From assembly GCA_023428465.1 (NCBI GenBank), contig JAEYXM010000090.1, positions 1-9,826 on the forward strand: 9,826 bases of DNA, read 5' to 3'. The notes below the pieces were generated by a model. That model saw only the letters and a list, made by a program, of their open reading frames with translations. It did no database searches and was not told where the DNA came from. Shown here in pieces: positions 9,384 through 9,826 of this stretch (within the stretch, counting starts at the first letter, position 1; the number at the start of each line of letters is the position of its first letter). This DNA is from Actinomycetes bacterium. Its GTDB lineage: Bacteria; Actinomycetota; Actinomycetes; Actinomycetales; Cellulomonadaceae. The translations under genes were made by a program, and so were the position numbers.

Positions 9384-9409
9384 CGTTCACCCCGAAAAGG
9401 CGACGAACG
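9384..9409 (-). terminator. Stem-loop directly after yjbQ, possible U-less terminator or attenuator
   Basis: On the minus strand the 26 nt following the yjbQ stop fold as CGTTCGTC..CC-TTTTC-GG..GGTGAACG. That is about ten pairs including two G-U, with one bulged G. No T tract follows, so it is not a classical intrinsic terminator; actinobacterial terminators often lack one. It could also be only a 3' stabiliser. Confidence 0.35.
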
Positions 9410-9811
9410 TCACGCCCCCAGAAAGCTCAGCCACACGTGGCGTTGCGGGTTGTCGCGGTTCAGATCGACCAGCACCACGCTCTGCCAGGTTCCCAGCAGC
9501 GGGCGGCCCGCCTGGACCGGCAGCGTCACCGACGGTGACACCAGCGCAGGCAACACGTGATCTGCGCCATGGCCGAACGAGCCGTGGCTGTGCCGGTAGC
9601 GGTCATCGCGCGGCAACAACCGTTCCAGGGTATCGAGTAGGTCGTCATCCGAGCCGGCACCCGTCTCGATGATGGCCACCCCCGCGGTGGCGTGCGGCAC
9701 GAACACATTGCACAGGCCGTCGCGGTGCGCGCCGCAAAACTGCCGTACCTCGTCGGTGAGGTCGACGATGCGACGCCGCGAGGTGTCCACGTCGATCACG
9801 TCGGTGTCCAT
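9410..9811 (-). CDS. YjbQ / UPF0047 family protein (secondary thiamine-phosphate synthase family)
   Basis: 133 residues, the normal length for this small cytoplasmic family. Family landmarks are NVFVPHATAGVAIIET (35-50, conserved His40 and Glu49), GADHVLPALVSPSVTLPV (82-99, conserved His85), and the C-terminal LGTWQSVVLVDLNRDNPQR (106-124). Databases name the family after weak thiamine-phosphate synthase activity reported for E. coli YjbQ; the physiological role is still unclear, so I give no gene symbol. The ATG at 9811 starts the conserved fold directly; only 15 bp lie upstream in the window and the ribosome site (GGGCAG) is weak. The gene is followed by a stem-loop and a 108-bp gap before alaS. 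A homologue next to alaS is, from memory, also present in mycobacteria (Rv2556c), so the placement is old and not a recent insertion. Confidence 0.85.
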   Translation of the reverse strand: MDTDVIDVDTSRRRIVDLTDEVRQFCGAHRDGLCNVFVPHATAGVAIIETGAGSDDDLLDTLERLLPRDDRYRHSHGSFGHGADHVLPALVSPSVTLPVQAGRPLLGTWQSVVLVDLNRDNPQRHVWLSFLGA

Positions 9812-9826
9812 CTGCCCAGCCTACGA

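Noticed and set aside
9302..9409. T-box riboswitch controlling alaS
   Set aside because: The gap is too short and lacks a T-box sequence and a specifier-loop arrangement.

Overview
The window looks like chromosomal DNA from a high-GC actinobacterium. Spot counts give roughly 70% G+C, GTG starts are common, and genes overlap by a few bases. The gene set and order fit Micrococcales such as Cellulomonas or a relative; the genus is an inference, not something the sequence proves. All eight genes found lie on the minus strand, so transcription runs from the right end of the window to the left. Nearly all the DNA is coding, and no stretch longer than about 110 bp lacks a gene.

Right part (9811 down to 3952): a YjbQ-family gene, then alaS (alanyl-tRNA synthetase), ruvX (YqgF-type Holliday junction resolvase-like protein), mltG (endolytic murein transglycosylase) and aroE (shikimate dehydrogenase). 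From memory, the same order (YjbQ homologue, alaS, ruvX, mltG, aroE) occurs in Mycobacterium tuberculosis around Rv2556c-Rv2552c, so this is an old conserved actinobacterial cluster. From alaS to aroE each gene overlaps the next by 4 to 11 bp, consistent with one transcript and translational coupling. A 108-bp gap separates yjbQ from alaS. It holds a stem-loop directly after the yjbQ stop and the most A/T-rich stretch noticed in the window.

Left part (3856 down to 1): type IV pilus machinery in the order pilB (extension ATPase), pilT (retraction ATPase) and the start of pilC (inner-membrane platform, cut by the window edge). The presence of a true PilT points to retractable type IVa-like pili rather than a type II secretion or Tad system. 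PilB carries a tandem MshEN-type motif whose first arginine is replaced in both copies. PilT carries an unusual Pro/Ala/Gln/Tyr-rich N-terminal extension of about 150 residues.

The most interesting signal is regulatory. The only two sizeable gaps in the left half, 95 bp before pilB and 93 bp before pilT, each contain GCCGATA on the sense strand. A TCAA or TCAG box sits 15-16 bp upstream of each. This resembles the -35/-10 pattern of FliA/WhiG-type (sigma-28 family) promoters, TAAA-N15/16-GCCGATAA. If real, the pilus motor genes have their own motility-type promoters inside a housekeeping cluster. I saw no RNA genes, insertion sequences, CRISPR arrays or phage genes.
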